Shown: positions 11,590 to 25,521 of the stretch, piece after piece
Position numbering within the stretch: the first letter of the stretch is position 1
How the letters are laid out: each line of letters opens with the position of its first letter
From: Selaginella tamariscina
Lineage: Eukaryota > Streptophyta > Lycopodiopsida > Selaginellales > Selaginellaceae
Assembly: GCA_003024785.1 (NCBI GenBank)
Contig: PUQB01000919.1
Coordinates: forward strand, 1 to 64,000
Reading direction: 5' to 3'
Length of the DNA: 64,000 nucleotides
Notes under the pieces: model-generated
The model's database searches: none
What the model saw: only the letters and a program-made list of their open reading frames with translations
What the model was told of the DNA's origin: nothing
Program-made: the position numbers and the translations under genes

Positions 11590-12953
11590 AGAGAGAGAGA
11601 AGGAGAGAGAGAGTTACACGCACATAGTGTATAGACAAGTGCAAGCATTAGTACTTTTCACTGTATATATCTTTCTCTGGATCTAAAATTTCTTTTGTTA
11701 TTAAAGTGGGAAAGTAGTTTATTGCTCCTCAGTATTGGAAAAACATTTTATTTTAAATATATATCGGAACCCTTTGACCTTATGTGATATTGTATCTTCT
11801 TCAAACTAATTTGTTTATTGAAGTGTTACTGGTTTAGTTATTAACATAACGGATTTTTTAATTTTATATAGTTCGATAGTTCATTAATATTTTAATTATT
11901 TTAAATAACATGGCTGGTTACACACACAGTGTATAGACAAGGCAAGCATTAGTACTTTCCACTCTACATATCTTTCTGTGTGTCTAAAATTTCTTTGGTT
12001 ACTAAGTTGCTAAAGTATGTTTTATTGCTCCTCACTCTTGGAAACACATTCTATTTAAAATAATATTTGATTGTTTATAAAATGCTAAAATATATTTAAA
12101 ATATTTCTGAAACATATCTATATTTAATACAAGCTTTTCTAAATTTAATAAGTAACTTCAAATTTGTACAACTTTATCATATTCATAATAAAACTCAGAA
12201 ATCCACCATGTAACCTGAGTATTCACAGTGGAATCAATGGAATCAAAAATGCAGAATGTAAGTGCATATAAAATGCAGAATTTCATATTTTGTTAAATGT
12301 AAGTTTGTTTTAGTGTATAAAATATAAACCGCTATAAGATCTTTATATTAAATATATATCAAAATTTGAAACTAAAACTAATTAAATATAAACTACACAT
12401 ATATAGAACATAGTATTTTTACAATCTCTTGTTATATTTCAAATCATTCAGATGAATGTATTGATTCGTTATTATACATTTTATCAAATATAAAGTATCC
12501 AATTCATAGTATTAAATTTTAAAATAGCTTTATATATATATATATAATATATATATAAAGAACCTCATTCCATGTACTTACCCATATGTATGGTTTTATG
12601 CATGTACTATTCATTTTTTTATTATATACATATCTGTAATTGGATATTGTGTGTCTTTGTGCAGACACACATATAAACAAGTAATAAACTGCCTTACATA
12701 CTTTCTTTGCTGCTACTAGATATCTTAAGACATTGGGGATACCCGGAAGGATTTCTATATACTCTCTCTCTCTCTCTCTCTCTCTTCTCTCCTCTCACCC
12801 ACACACACACACACACACACCACGTAGTTTACATGAACAGTCGGATTAAGTCAATATGAACTATAAACAAACATGCCTAGATGTTATGTAGGGTTTTTCT
12901 TTTTTTTTTTTCCACATTGGATACATATATATTTAATATATATGTATCCAATG

Positions 12954-12985
<32 letters not shown>

Positions 12986-14517
12986 TTCAATATATTATAT
13001 TATATGCATTATAAAATATATTGAAAAAATTGTGACACAACATACATGACCATAAGTTTCTTTCAGATTTTCCTACCAAGACAACTAATATATTGCTTAC
13101 ACTACGGGATGCATGTTTTAAAATAATAAGAAAACGCACACATACACGTGACCACGTCGTAAATTTTATTTACTGTGTTTTCTCTAGTTAATTTCAATCT
13201 ATATTAATTGTTGTTGCATTTTTCATATAATAATTAACTAAAGCTTATTATTTATTTAAATCTCAGTTTCTCACATATACCCAAAATATCCTTTAAAAAA
13301 TTAATTTAGCTTATTTAGTTCTTATATAAAATTAGCTCTTGCAAATCTAAATCTCTATATTAGAATATATATTTATTTAAATAATAGACTAGTTTACTCA
13401 CCGACCACACAGTACTATGAAAAGCTCTCTACACAGTATCCATTGTAGATAAATTCATTATAAACATTACGTACGACTTACGTGTGTATAATCTGAAATG
13501 TATACACCATACACTGTACACGTACATAAATAATGTATATACATTACTGGCCGCATGGTGCGGGGAACGTATTCTGTTTGAAATTTGTGTAGTTTAATAG
13601 TTTATTAATATTTTAACATTATTTATATATCTTTGAAGTTAATCAGACTTTCAAAACATTTTAAAGTTACTCTCACACACACCGCACACACAGCACGCTC
13701 GCACGTGTGCACATAAGACAGTGTGTAGATAGAAGCACTACTTGCTGTGTCTTAAGCTCCTTCAGCTATCAAAAGGTTATGGTATTATAGTATTGATATA
13801 TAATATAGCTCTAATATTAATTGGGAATACATTTTATTGATAGTTAATGAATATATTTAGAGAAATTTATAGATTTCCTGTTCAGGAGAGTTTTTAATAA
13901 TTATAAATTATTTAACGATAACATTTACCCTAAACCCTAAAAGTCCATGCTGATGTGGCAACCCACGTATCTTCATTATATGTGTTATTAAGATCTCCAC
14001 AAAAACTTAGTCTTTCACTAGTATGTCGTATAGCAGCAACATGATATGTATACACATACACCGTACATGTGTATTATTATGCACATATATACAAACACTA
14101 TACATGTATATATCAAATATTCTTCTCATATACCATAATGTATCTTCTTTAAACTAATTTGTGCTACTCCATGTGTGAACGTATTTTATTGATATAGTTT
14201 GATTGTTATTGATATTTAACATTATTTATTTGTTTTACTTATAAACAAATGTAAAGAAGCAACGCAACCCTTTTAAAACTTAAAAGATATACTTATTTAA
14301 ACAATACTAAGTATCATCCATAACATCAAACAAGCAATAATGTATTTCACGCACACACACAGGCACGCTCGCACGTGTATGTAAATAGAAGCACTACTTG
14401 CAACTATCCTGTTATTAAAAGTTATAGGTCTACTATTAATTTGAAATACATTTTCCATGTTTTTATACACATACACATTCCATGTTTTAGTAATAATAAA
14501 ATTAATAATTAATAATT
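11221..14517. other. AT-rich, microsatellite-rich spacer with repeat fragments
   Basis: No exon is supported. It holds a copy of the dispersed repeat (11.22-11.55 kb, including ATCTTTAAACGAGTGTAG), (AT)n(AG)n at 11546-11610, (TC)n then (AC)n at 12763-12822, a perfect hairpin at 12915-12953 and (TA)n at 12955-12985. The segments at 11.62-11.70 and 11.92-12.0 kb are partial copies of each other (GTGTATAGACAAGTGCAAGC and its variant). Confidence 0.45.
12915..12953. repeat. Short perfect inverted repeat
   Basis: Arms CATTGGATACATATATAT and their exact complement are separated by about 3 bp. The lower half is only TA dinucleotides, but the GGATAC/GTATCC part is not trivial. It could form a hairpin. 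No function is claimed. Confidence 0.7.
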
Positions 14518-14760
14518 AAACATAATCATATATCCTGTAATTCTCATCAACAACTTTCTTCTGTTCTCAAATACTGAAGAAAATCATAACCAAAGAGTCT
14601 ATTTCCTTCAATATTTTAAACAAAACGATATTTTAAATAGCCTTTTACATTATATTATACAAATTATTAATCATAAAAAATTATTTTTTATTACTTACCT
14701 TCAAGAGCTTTCAAGTGTCTCATACGACTTCTAATGAACTCCCATTTCATATATATATGT
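14518..14760 (-). pseudogene. Phosphorylase ghost copy B (exons 16 and 15)
   Basis: On the minus strand, 14523-14610 matches PHS2 exon 16 (plus-strand words AACTTTCTTCTGTTC, AAAATCATAACCAAA, TTTCCTTCAATATTTT). 14698-14750 matches exon 15 (TACCTTCAAGAGCTT, CGACTTCTAATGAACTCC). The intron between them is retained in part. Several internal deletions break the frame. A (TC)n(TA)n microsatellite follows at 14770-14825, as in the equivalent PHS2 intron. Confidence 0.75.
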
Positions 14761-16089
14761 GTGTTGTATATGTATCTCCTCTCTCTCTCTCTCTCTTCTC
14801 TCTCTCTATATATATATATATATATGATAATTATTAAAGTGTTAAAAACTATTTTAAATATTTTTTCTGGAAACTTATCTATATTTAATACATCGTATAA
14901 AGAAGGTTTATTTATTTAATGATTACCTTCAATTCATATAGCTTTATCATTTTCATATAAATAAATATAAGAAAACTCAGAAATCCATCATGTACCTGAG
15001 TATATTCACATTGGAATACAAAATGCAGAAATTCATATGTTATTAAATGTAAAAGACTGCTTAATGTATAAATATAAATCATCTCGGAAATAATAAAAGA
15101 ACAGGAAAACAAGAGCTAATCAAATATACATGTAATATAGTATCTATGGATTCTATGCAACCTCTTGTCACATTTCATTCAGATATATGTATTAATTCTT
15201 TATTACAGATTTATGTAAAAATCTTTAACAAGGTATCTCATTTCATAGAATTAAGAATTTTAGTTTATATGTATAAAATTATTAAAAAAACCGCATTCTC
15301 ATGATACGTATGGTTTTATGCATGTGAGTATCCCAGGGCTGTGTATACCTACGTATTCAGTTTTTCTATACATATCTGCAAATGCATATTGTGTGTCTTT
15401 GTGTGGGTAGCTCCGGGCACACATATTAAACAAGTAATAACAAGCATGCCATTACATACTTGCTATGTCGGGATAACCCGAAGGATTCACCCTTTTTTTC
15501 TTATAGATTCTCTCTCACACACGCGCGCGCGCGCGTAGTTCATAACATATATACAGGTTTTGCATTTGCACATTATATTATGACGCCCTATAATAATATA
15601 TTAAAAGATTGTGACACAACATACATGTGCATATGTTTCTCTCAAATTTTCTTCTAATGAAACATTGCATGTTTTAAAATACTAGGAACACCACCACATG
15701 TTATATAAATTGTTATTGCATTTGTAGGAGGGTTGGGTTGAAATATTATAAGAGATTAAAAAGATGTTATATTACATTTTGTATTTAATGTATATTTAAT
15801 TAGTTTAATTTTAATTTATCTTATAGTTAATACAAACATCTTTAGTATTGATAGTCTTTCAAATTTAAGTGTAATATACCATGATTTCTAGATTTTATAA
15901 GCAACGTGGTGTTTAAGAAAGTGAAAACTTACTCCGGATACACGGAACGACAATATTTGTAGAAGAGTTTTCATGTTTTCAAATTTTGTTATACTTGCTT
16001 TTAGGAAATATATAATTTTGAAGGTAATGTTTAGGGAAAAAAGATATTTAAAATATTGTTTAACATTTTAATAAACCAACAACTATATG
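14761..16089. other. AT-rich spacer
   Basis: Nothing coding is supported. Segments at 14.93-15.3 kb resemble 12.1-12.5, 17.2-17.5 and 36.3-36.6 kb (AAAATGCAGAAATTCATAT and nearby words), another part of the duplicated background. (AC)n and (CG)n runs occur near 15515-15536. Confidence 0.4.
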
Positions 16090-16291
16090 TAAAACAAAAT
16101 ATATTCCTAACATAACAGAAATCAGGATTAATCCAAATACACTATTTCATATTCACATTAAGAGAATCTTATACTAACCTTGAGGTTTTTGTAGTGATAA
16201 ATAACAGACAGACGTTGTTTGCATCATATAAAAATATATATTTATTATATCATATTATATAATAATTATTATTATATCATATACATACATA

Positions 16292-16345
<54 letters not shown>

Positions 16346-16870
16346 ATATTATATATATATATATGATTTATATTCAAATTAACTACGTTACATTAAGTAG
16401 TTTATATATCGAGTATATAAACCATTTGTGTTTGCGTGTTTTCGTTTTGTGCGTGTGTGCGTGTGCGCGTGCGTTTGTATGTGTGTGTATATACGTGTGT
16501 GTGTGGTAGATTCAAAGAAATATTCATCTGGCTCCATCTTTTAGGAACATTAACTGGAATGAAATTGGTGAAGAGAATTCTTCCTATTCGGAATTCGTAA
16601 AGACGTGAGCAAGGAAGGGCAAGTAATATATATACACATAAATACATACATAAAATGCACGCAAGTGTGTGTGTGCGAGAGATATGGGGTTTTAGGGTTT
16701 AAGGTTCTGGGTTTATCTAAAGAAAGACACGCACCACACACACACTGTACACATATAAGTTTGATATTAAATTTTCTTCCATTGTAGTTTGTACCTGAGC
16801 CCCGTTTTAATGTCTATTCTAAGCACAGCAGTGACAAGACTATTCAAGAATATACCAGGGATATATGCAA
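16090..16870 (+). pseudogene. Phosphorylase ghost copy C (exons 11, 14, 15, 17), with an inversion
   Basis: On the plus strand 16100-16160 matches the middle of PHS2 exon 11 (GATTAATCCAAATACACT). Directly after it, 16165-16215 matches the 3-prime part of exon 11 in the opposite orientation, so an inversion breakpoint lies inside the exon near 16162. A (TC)n(TA)n tract follows. 16520-16640 matches exon 14 in plus sense (AAATTGGTGAAGAGAATT). 16788-16815 matches exon 15 (TTTGTACCTGAGCCCCGTTT), joined without an intron to exon 17 (TCTATTCTAAGCACAGCAG). The GGGTTTATCTAAAGAAAGAC word upstream of exon 15 is also in the live intron. Confidence 0.75.
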
Positions 16871-16984
16871 AAATAAATAAATCAAGTATTAAATATAATA
16901 TATAATGCTATGCTAACTATACATAAAACACACACACACACATATACATATTATAAATATATAAATATATAAGTAAATAAAATA

Positions 16985-17110
16985 TAAATTAGGCAGATAT
17001 ATAAACATACATACACATATATCTTTCTTAAACAGAATATTAATGATCCATTTATCACTCCTTAACCACTTGCTAATTATTGCACTAAGCTCAGGATTCA
17101 CCTATTATCA
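16985..17110 (-). pseudogene. Phosphorylase ghost copy D (part of exon 10)
   Basis: The minus strand from about 17110 to 17020 matches PHS2 exon 10, including plus-strand CTTAACCACTTGCTAATTAT and TGCACTAAGCTCAGGA, and its acceptor (CACCTATTATCAA). The middle of the exon is deleted. The orientation is opposite to ghost C just upstream. Confidence 0.75.
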
Positions 17111-17884
17111 ACACAATTATTAATAAACAATATCATAATGCATGTTCCAGTCTTGTATTCTATAATTATTTTATAATTTATTAAATGTTAAACTATATTT
17201 TAAATACTTTTCTTAAAAACACCGTATATGTAACTTCTACTAGCGAAGGTTTTCTTGTTTAATAATTCAAATTTATATTGCTTATAACAAATGTCGTTCA
17301 CCCGTTCACTTGCGTAAACATACAGTTCCATGCAAAATCTAGAAAATCGTATTCTATTAAATTTAAAAATGAAAGAATGCTTAATGTATAATACAAAAAT
17401 ATATTTAAATAGAAAATGTAGTATGACATCTTTTCAGTCTCTTATTATATTTCAAACCATTCCCTCCTATAAATATACATTTGGACAGATTAATTTTTTA
17501 TTATAAATATACATACAAATGTTTTATTTATTACTTATATATATAAAATTATTAAAAAATATTTACTCACATGGTATATATGAAGATATACAACGTTTTT
17601 GTTTTATATGCATATGTAAATGGATATCGGGATAGACCTGTATACATACATGTGCGCGTTGCAATGGCACGCCCCTACTCAAGAAACATTTCTGTGTTCT
17701 ATAACACACACACACAAGTTGGCAAGGAGCAGTTAGAAGTTATAGAAAAGTATAAATATGTTGGCTAGTTAAAGAAAATATGTGTATATTAATGTGTTTG
17801 TATGGTGTGTATATATATGTGCATGTGTTTACACGTGTAATATAATATATATACAATAACTGTGAATACAAAGAGTATACTAAA

Positions 17885-20660
17885 CACTAGACTGTATAAT
17901 ACTGTGTGTGTGAGGGCAGTGAATTTGAATATAAAACACATTGGGTTATTGAAATGTTGACTTCAAATTGTGTAGAAAATATTCTAATTTTAATTTAATA
18001 TATTTTGATATTACATTGATGTTAAATCTGTTTTAGACTTTAGAAACTTTTCTTTTAAAACTATCTCCACACTCTATTATGGTAACTAACCGTTTCTAAG
18101 AGGTTTCTAACGAGAAGGTTATAAATATTAAAAACATTTTTACTATTTCTTAACAAAAACATATAAAGAACAAAACCATTTAAAACTCGTTTTAGAAATT
18201 GTTAAAAATCGACATTAGAATGAGTATTAGATCATGCATTATCAAAGCTCTCTCTCTCTCACACACACACACAATAAATAGGTATATGTATGTGATAGTA
18301 CACATGCAGTATATGCCTGAATATGGTGTGATGTTTGTGCACAAAAATTGTAATAAATAATAACACTATATACACACATCTATATACATGGTGTGTGTAC
18401 ACACACACTAACTCCATGCATCATAATAATTATGTTGTATATACATGTTCATTACATTTTATTCAGAATTATAATATAACTTGATATTTCAAACGTTATT
18501 TTAATATGTATACAGCCTAAAACCTAATTTATATATTATAATGTATATATATATGCATAGGTTTTCATAGATTACATATTGTTATCCCATAAATAAGTGC
18601 TTTTTTAAATTAAAACTCAAAAGTATACTTTAAAAGGATTTTTTTTTTTGGTGTTAAAGGTTTCGGTTTGGTTTATATTGAAGGATTAAGAAATGAGATG
18701 AATGAACTGAAAAGGTAAATCAATATAATAAATTTTATCTTCAAAACAAAGATTTGTTTATTTGGGAGATTTATTTATTTATTATTTATTAGATTAGAAT
18801 ATTATTCTGATTACAAAGAGATTAATCATTTAGCACAAGGAACACATACAACATCTTTAGACGAGTGTATGTGGATATATGTGTATATGTATTTGTAAAT
18901 ATAGATGCTTAAGTGTGTATGTTTCAGGTTTACGATGATCTCTTTTAGTTTTGAGGAGAATTTTACTGTGCATATATTTCTTAGGCATAATTAACTAGAA
19001 TCCCATTGTTAAAACACTGTTCACATCCAGTTACGTATCTGTTTGAAAGGCAATATCACACACACACGCATAAGAATGAAAGTGCATATAACATGTCGAA
19101 ATTTATTCTATCAAATTTAAGTTCGAAAGAATGCTTAATGTATACATATTTCACAAAAATCTTAAACAAGGTATTCCATCTCATATAATTTAATTTTAAA
19201 ACATCTTATTTATTATTTATACGTATAACATTATTGAAAGAACCTCATTCTCATATAATCACATGATATATACTAATGAATATGCCTACATATTCATTTT
19301 TATATACATATATGTAAATGGATATTGTGTGTATTAAACAAGTAATACTTTACATAATTTCCTTGCTGATACATTGATGTATATACGTATATGTGGCGTA
19401 TATATATGCATTACACACATCGTTCGTACGTAATTGTGGTGTGTACTTGATGGTGAGTAAGTACTGTCTTATTTAAATGAACATATATTCTAATATAGAG
19501 ATTTTATATTTGCAAGACATTAATGCTAATGTTTATATAAGAATTAAATAATGATTTCCTAAAAGTTTATATACTAAATTAATTCTTTTAAAGAATACTT
19601 AACAGGTAAGCGTGAGAAAGTGAGATTTAAATATATAATGAGTCTGAACTTTTGAAATAACAGAATTATATACATCATAAATTAGATTGGAGAAAACAGT
19701 AAGAAAAAATTTGTGATGTGGTGCACGTGTGTGTATTCCTACCCGCCGATGCTGTAAATTAAATATGAGCTGGCTTGTTAGGTTTAAAATATAGTTTAAC
19801 ATTTAAATAAATTATCAAATATATAAGATATATAGAGCGAAGAAATACACTGTATGTATGTATGTATACGTGTGTGGTGTGTTGTGTGTGTGTGTGTGTG
19901 TATATATATATTACACTCGTCTAAAGATGCGTGTGGTGTGTGAGTGTGTGAGAGAGGGCGTTGATGATGCATGATTTAAATAGCGTTCACCTAATCCATA
20001 TATGAATACAGGGTTATTGAATAACTCTCTCCCATAATGAAGTTTTAAATGATTTGTTCTCGATATGTGTTTAGAAGAATAAGTAAAGAATATGTTTATA
20101 ATTATTATAACTTCCTCCTTTTAAAACATGAAAATGACCGATATTTTTCCGCTGGTTGAGGATATTTTTAAAAGAAAATTTTTAAAATATCAATGTAAGT
20201 TAGATAACGCAATTTGAAGTTTTATATGTACGATAAACATACATAAATAGAACTGCACACCACACACACATATAAGTTTGATATTAAATTTTTTATTTAT
20301 GATTTGTAGTTTGTATCTGAGCCTCGTTTTAACGAGGCTAAGGACTTCATTAGAACTTAAAAGTATGATTATGAGACACTTCTTGAAGCTCTTGAAGGTG
20401 AATAACACAAAACAATTTGTTTCAAATTAATAATTTTTAATATATAATTATAAAGGCTATATAAATAAGAATTAACTTCATTTTGTTTAAATATTGAAGG
20501 AAATAGCGGTTATGGACGTGGACACTACTTTCTAATTGGATTTTCCTCAGTATTTACGAGTATAAAAGAAAGTTGATGAGATTTACAGGTAACATATATA
20601 ATTTAGTTTATTATGTATTGGTTAGTTTATTAATTAAATATTTATTATTATTATTGTTAA
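17885..20660. repeat. Segmental duplication, unit 1
   Basis: This block matches 21745-25130 along most of its length. Shared landmarks include TGACTTCAAATTGTGT, GGATTAAGAAATGAGATGAA, CATCGTTCGTACGTAATTGT and the phosphorylase exon 15-16 ghost at the end. The second unit is longer because of inserted AT-rich DNA. Inside the unit, 19.92-20.15 kb carries the dispersed repeat in inverted orientation (ACTCGTCTAAAGATGCGTG). Confidence 0.8.
20255..20620 (+). pseudogene. Phosphorylase ghost copy E (exons 15 and 16)
   Basis: On the plus strand 20303-20392 matches exon 15 (CCTCGTTTTAACGAGGCTAA, CTTCTTGAAGCTCTTGAAGG). 20498-20590 matches exon 16 (GGAAATAGCGGTTATGGACG, AGAAAGTTGATGAGATTTAC). Donor and acceptor dinucleotides are still recognisable and the intron is retained. 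Insertions and deletions destroy the frame. Confidence 0.85.
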
Positions 20661-20799
20661 CTAATAATTAAGTTAATTTTTTTTATATAAAGTTAAAATA
20701 ATAATTAAATTAAGGGTCTAACTAGTTAAAAATAATAATTAAGTTAAAGGTAATTAAATAGTCTAAAGATTCAATTTAAAGATAAATTGAATAATAACT

Positions 20800-21600
20800 A
20801 AGTTAAAGGTTAATAATTATACATAGTTATTAAAATTTATAATATTTAATGTTATAAATTTTGAATACCTTTGTCACCAAACAGAATATCTAATATTAAG
20901 CATAAATTATTATAAATAACATATTTTATCTTAGATTATTCTTTATATGTCAGAACACATAATATTCTTCTTGTGAACTAGTTTATATGTTCACTTGGTT
21001 TTGGGAATACTTAAATGATATTTTTTATAACATAATATGTTTATCACCAAAGGACAGAAGAATTTTCACTTTTAAAAATAATTTAATTAGAAAATTACAC
21101 ATGTTATACACATTGTAATCAACAAGTACAACTTTCAAAAAATTGAACTATGTAATATTACAAATAGCAATAAATAATCATTTGATATAAACCACCTACA
21201 TTTATAAGTATTAAGTGTAGTTTTACTTAGGAAGAAAGAAGGTAAAGAAGGGTCTTCTAGAAATATAACAAATTTTTCAATGATTTAAAATAAATATTCT
21301 TTGAATATGACATGTACACACACATATATAGCATACTTGCATTTTAGATTCACTATAACACACACACAAAATGAAAACACACAAACATAGTTTTTACATC
21401 GACTAGTATGTATTTTTATTTTTAATATATTTTCTTTTAGACTTTGAAACTTTTCTTTTAGAATATCTTCACCCTGCTCTCTTATTTTCAAGAGCTTTTA
21501 TTAAACTTTAAAAAAACAAAAACATATCGAAAAAAACAAACTATTTAAAACTCGTTTTAGAAATTGTTAAAAATTGACATTAGAATGGGTGAAAATAACC
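20800..21600. repeat. Segment duplicated at 29.18-30.16 kb
   Basis: Shared words run in the same order in both places: TCAATTTAAAGATAAATT, AATTATACATAGTTATTAAA, TTTGTCACCA, GGACAGAAGAATTTTCA, and TACATCGACTAGTATGTA at 21395 against TACATAGACTAGTATGTA at 29852. It has no coding content and is A+T-rich throughout. Confidence 0.75.
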
Positions 21601-21744
21601 CTGGTGAACAGTTATTAGAGACTTAAACAAAAAAGTAAACTAATTTAATAAACTCATTTAGCATAAGGACACCACACAATATGTTTTCTCTCTCTCACAC
21701 ACGCGCACGTATCTTTCTAGTTTTAAACCCAACTACCCTAAACC

Positions 21745-24700
21745 CTAAACCCAAACTGTATAATACGAGGGTAGTGAATTTGAATATAAAATAATGAAAT
21801 GTTGACTTCAAATTGTGTTAGAAAATATTCACTTTTAATTTAATATTTTGATATTACATTGATGTTTAAACTTTTCTTTAGGCTTTAGAAACTTTTCTTT
21901 TAAACTATCTCCACGCTCTAGTACTGTAGTAAAGCAAACGTGTATAAGAGGTTCTCTAACGATAAAGTTATAAATATTAAAAACATTTTTGCTATTTCTT
22001 AAAAAGAACAAACCATTTAAAACTCGGTTTAGAAATTGTTAAAAATCGACAGTACAATGAGTATTAATCATGCATTATCAAAGCTCTCTCTCTCACACAC
22101 ACAAAAAATAGGTATATGTATGTGATATTACACATGCAGTATATGCCTGAATATGGTGTTGTGTGGTTGTCGATGTTTGTGTGCACAAAATTGTAATAAA
22201 TAATAACAATATATACACAACTGTATACATTGTGTGTGTACACACACACTAACTCCATGCATCAATAATAATTAATTTGTATATACAAGTTCATAACATT
22301 TTATTTCAGAATTATAATTATAATTTGATATTTTAAACGTTATTTTAATATGTATACAGCCTAAAAATTAATTTTCATATTTATAATGTATATATAGGTA
22401 ATATAATATATGCATAACACAGGGTTTCATAGATTACATATTTTATTCCATAAAAAAAGTGCTTTTTATTTTAAATTAAAACTCAAAAGTATACTTTAAA
22501 AGGATTTTTTTTTAGTGTGTTAAAGGTTTCTGTTTGGTTTCTATTCAAGGATTAAGAAATGAGATGAATGAACTGAAAAGGTAAATCAATATAATAACCT
22601 TTTATCTTCAAAACAAAGATTTGTTTATTTGGGAGATTTATTTATTTATTATTTATTAGATTAGAATATTATTCTGATTACAAAGAGATTAATCATTTAG
22701 CACAAGGAACATCTTTAGACGAGTGTATGGTGGATATATGTGTATATGTATTGTAAATATAAATGCGATGATCTCTTTTAATTTTGAGGAGAATTTTACT
22801 GTGCATATATTCTTAGGCATAATTAACTAGAATCCCATTGTTAAATCAGTGTTCACATCCAGACACGTATCTGTTTGAAAGGCAACACACACACACGCAT
22901 AAGAATGAAAGTGCATACAACATGTCAAAATTCATATTCTATCAAATTTAAGTTCGAAAGAATGCTTAATGTATATCCAAAATACTAAAAATATTTTTAT
23001 ATTAAATATAAAACTAAAACTAATTAAATATAAGATAAATGTAAAATGTAATATAATATCTCTGCGATCTCTTATCAATATCAAATTGTTCACGTTATTA
23101 CAAAGATCGATGTATTATTTCTTTATTTTCAAAATCTTAAACAAGGTATATTTTAAAACATCTTATTTATTATTTACACGTATAACATTATTACATTATT
23201 GACAGAACCTCACTCTCATATAATCACATAATATATATACTTTTATGAAGGTTACTATTGTGTGCATATACATATATGTAAATCATATTTTTATATACAT
23301 ATTTGTAAATGGATATTGTGTGTGACTCTTTCCATATTAAACAAGTAATAACAAACATGCCTTTACATAATTTCTGGATCTCTTTTAAGGCTCACTTTCT
23401 TTTCTCTCTCACACGCACGCACGCACGCACGCACACACAGTTTACATGATTATGTCAATATGAACTATGAACAGCATGCTTACACGAGTATCAGTACGTT
23501 TTCTTAATGTGCAGATCCCTTAACAATGTTATTAATTAAGTTTAAAGGTAAACTTTATTAATATGAAATGCTTTTCTTGTAAAGCACGTTATATTTAGTT
23601 TCAATATTTAAAATAATGTTAAAATATTAATGAACTGTCAAACTATATCAAATTTCGAAATAATAATTAAAACAGTAGCACTTCTTGAAGTATATGCAGA
23701 AGATATGTTGTCATTAAGGTATATGGAGAAGATACATTGATGTATATACGTATATCTGGCGTATATATATGCATTATATATATGCATGTACTTATATATG
23801 CATTATACACACACACGTACTCATGTTACATAGAAGATTATACACACATCGTTCGTACGTAATTGTGGTGTGTACTTGATGGTGTTTAAATGAACATATA
23901 TTCTAATATAGAGATTTTTATTTGCAAGTGCTAATTTTTATATAAGAATTAAATAAATGATTTCCTAAAAATTTATATACTAAATTAATTTTCTTAAAGA
24001 ATACTTATACAGAAAGTGAGATTTGAAGTAATTATGAGTTTTGGAGAAACACAGTAAGAAAAATTACGGATGTGGTGCACGTGTGTGTATTCCTACCCCG
24101 ATACTGTAAATAATATATCAGCTGACTTGTTAGGTTTATGAGTTTTGGTATATTTATTTATATAGGAAAATGGTACGGCTACTAAATTTAATTAAATAAA
24201 TAAACTTTCTTTATACTATGTATTAAATATACAGAATTTTTTATTAAAAAGACATAGTTTTAATATTTCAATAAACTATCAAATATATATGTAAATCCAA
24301 GACTGGGAGCAATAAACATACTTTCGCACTTTAATAACCAAAGAAATTTTAGACACAGAGGAAGATATATAGAGTGAAAAGATACACTATATATATATAT
24401 ATATACAACTCGTCTAAAGATGCGTGTGGTGTGTGAGTGTGTGAGAGAGAGGGCGTTGATGATGCATGATTTAAATAACGTTCACCTAATTGATATATGA
24501 ATATAACTCTCTCCCATAGACGAAATTTTAAATGATTTGTTCTCGATATGTAAAATTGTTCATAATTATTATAACTCCCTCCGTTTAAAAACTCAGATCT
24601 TTTTCAGCTGGACGACGATGTTTTACAAGAAAACTTTTAAAATATCAATGTAATTTCAATATGTATTTTAGATAACACAAGTTGAAGCTTTATGTACAAT

Positions 24701-25130
24701 AAACATAGATAAGTAGAACTGCACACACATGCACCACACACACACACTACACACATATAAGCTTGATATTAAATTTTCTTTCATTTGTAGTTTGTACCTG
24801 AGCCTCGTTTTAACGAGGCTAAGGACTTCATTAGAAGTATGATTATGAGAAACTTCTTGAAGCTCTTGAAGGTGAATAACACAAAACAATTTGTTAAATT
24901 AATAATTTTTATAATATAATTATAAAAGGCTATATAAAATAAGAATTAACTTCATTTTGTTTAAAATATTGAAGGAAATAGTGGTCATGGACGTGGACAC
25001 TACTTTTAGTTGGATTTTGCTTAGTATTTACAAATACAGAAGAAAGTTGATGAGATTTACAGGTAACATATAAATTTAGCTTATTATGTATTATTAGTTT
25101 ATTAATTAAATATTTATTATTGTTATTGTT
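21745..25130. repeat. Segmental duplication, unit 2
   Basis: Second copy of 17885-20660 in direct orientation. It begins with TGTATAATACGAGGGTAGTG, passes through the shared CATCGTTCGTACGTAATTGT near 23850, and ends with the ghost of phosphorylase exons 15-16. It has extra DNA near 23230-23740. Confidence 0.8.
24745..25075 (+). pseudogene. Phosphorylase ghost copy F (exons 15 and 16)
   Basis: On the plus strand 24789-24873 matches exon 15 (CCTCGTTTTAACGAGGCTAA) and 24972-25065 matches exon 16 (GGACGTGGACACTACTTTTA, AGAAAGTTGATGAGATTTAC). It is the partner of ghost E within the segmental duplication and shares its differences from PHS2, such as GAGGCTAAG where PHS2 has GAGGTTAAG. E and F therefore come from one earlier degenerate copy. 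Confidence 0.85.
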
Positions 25131-25440
25131 AACTATATAATTAGTTTAGTTTATTTTAGATATTTATTTAAAATATATATATTTGTTTTGTGGGGAAAGA
25201 GAGAATATGCCAGGGATATATAGGTGTCGTAAAAATAAAATAAATCAAGAGATTGACATATTTTATATTTTTAATTCTATAGCCTAACTTACTAAACCCC
25301 GGGACTTAGGAGCATTTGTAATAATGCCAAGCAAAACTGAAATAATTTAACTTTAAATGATAAAATCATAACTTAGAAAAGTATATTCTTCAAAAAATAT
25401 ATGAAGTATCATAAGTTTAATATTGAAATATATTATTGTC

Positions 25441-25521
<81 letters not shown>

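Noticed and set aside
13930..13945. Telomere-like CCCTAAA repeats
   Set aside because: Only one or two units here, and similarly at 16,690, 21,735 and elsewhere. Too short for an interstitial telomere.
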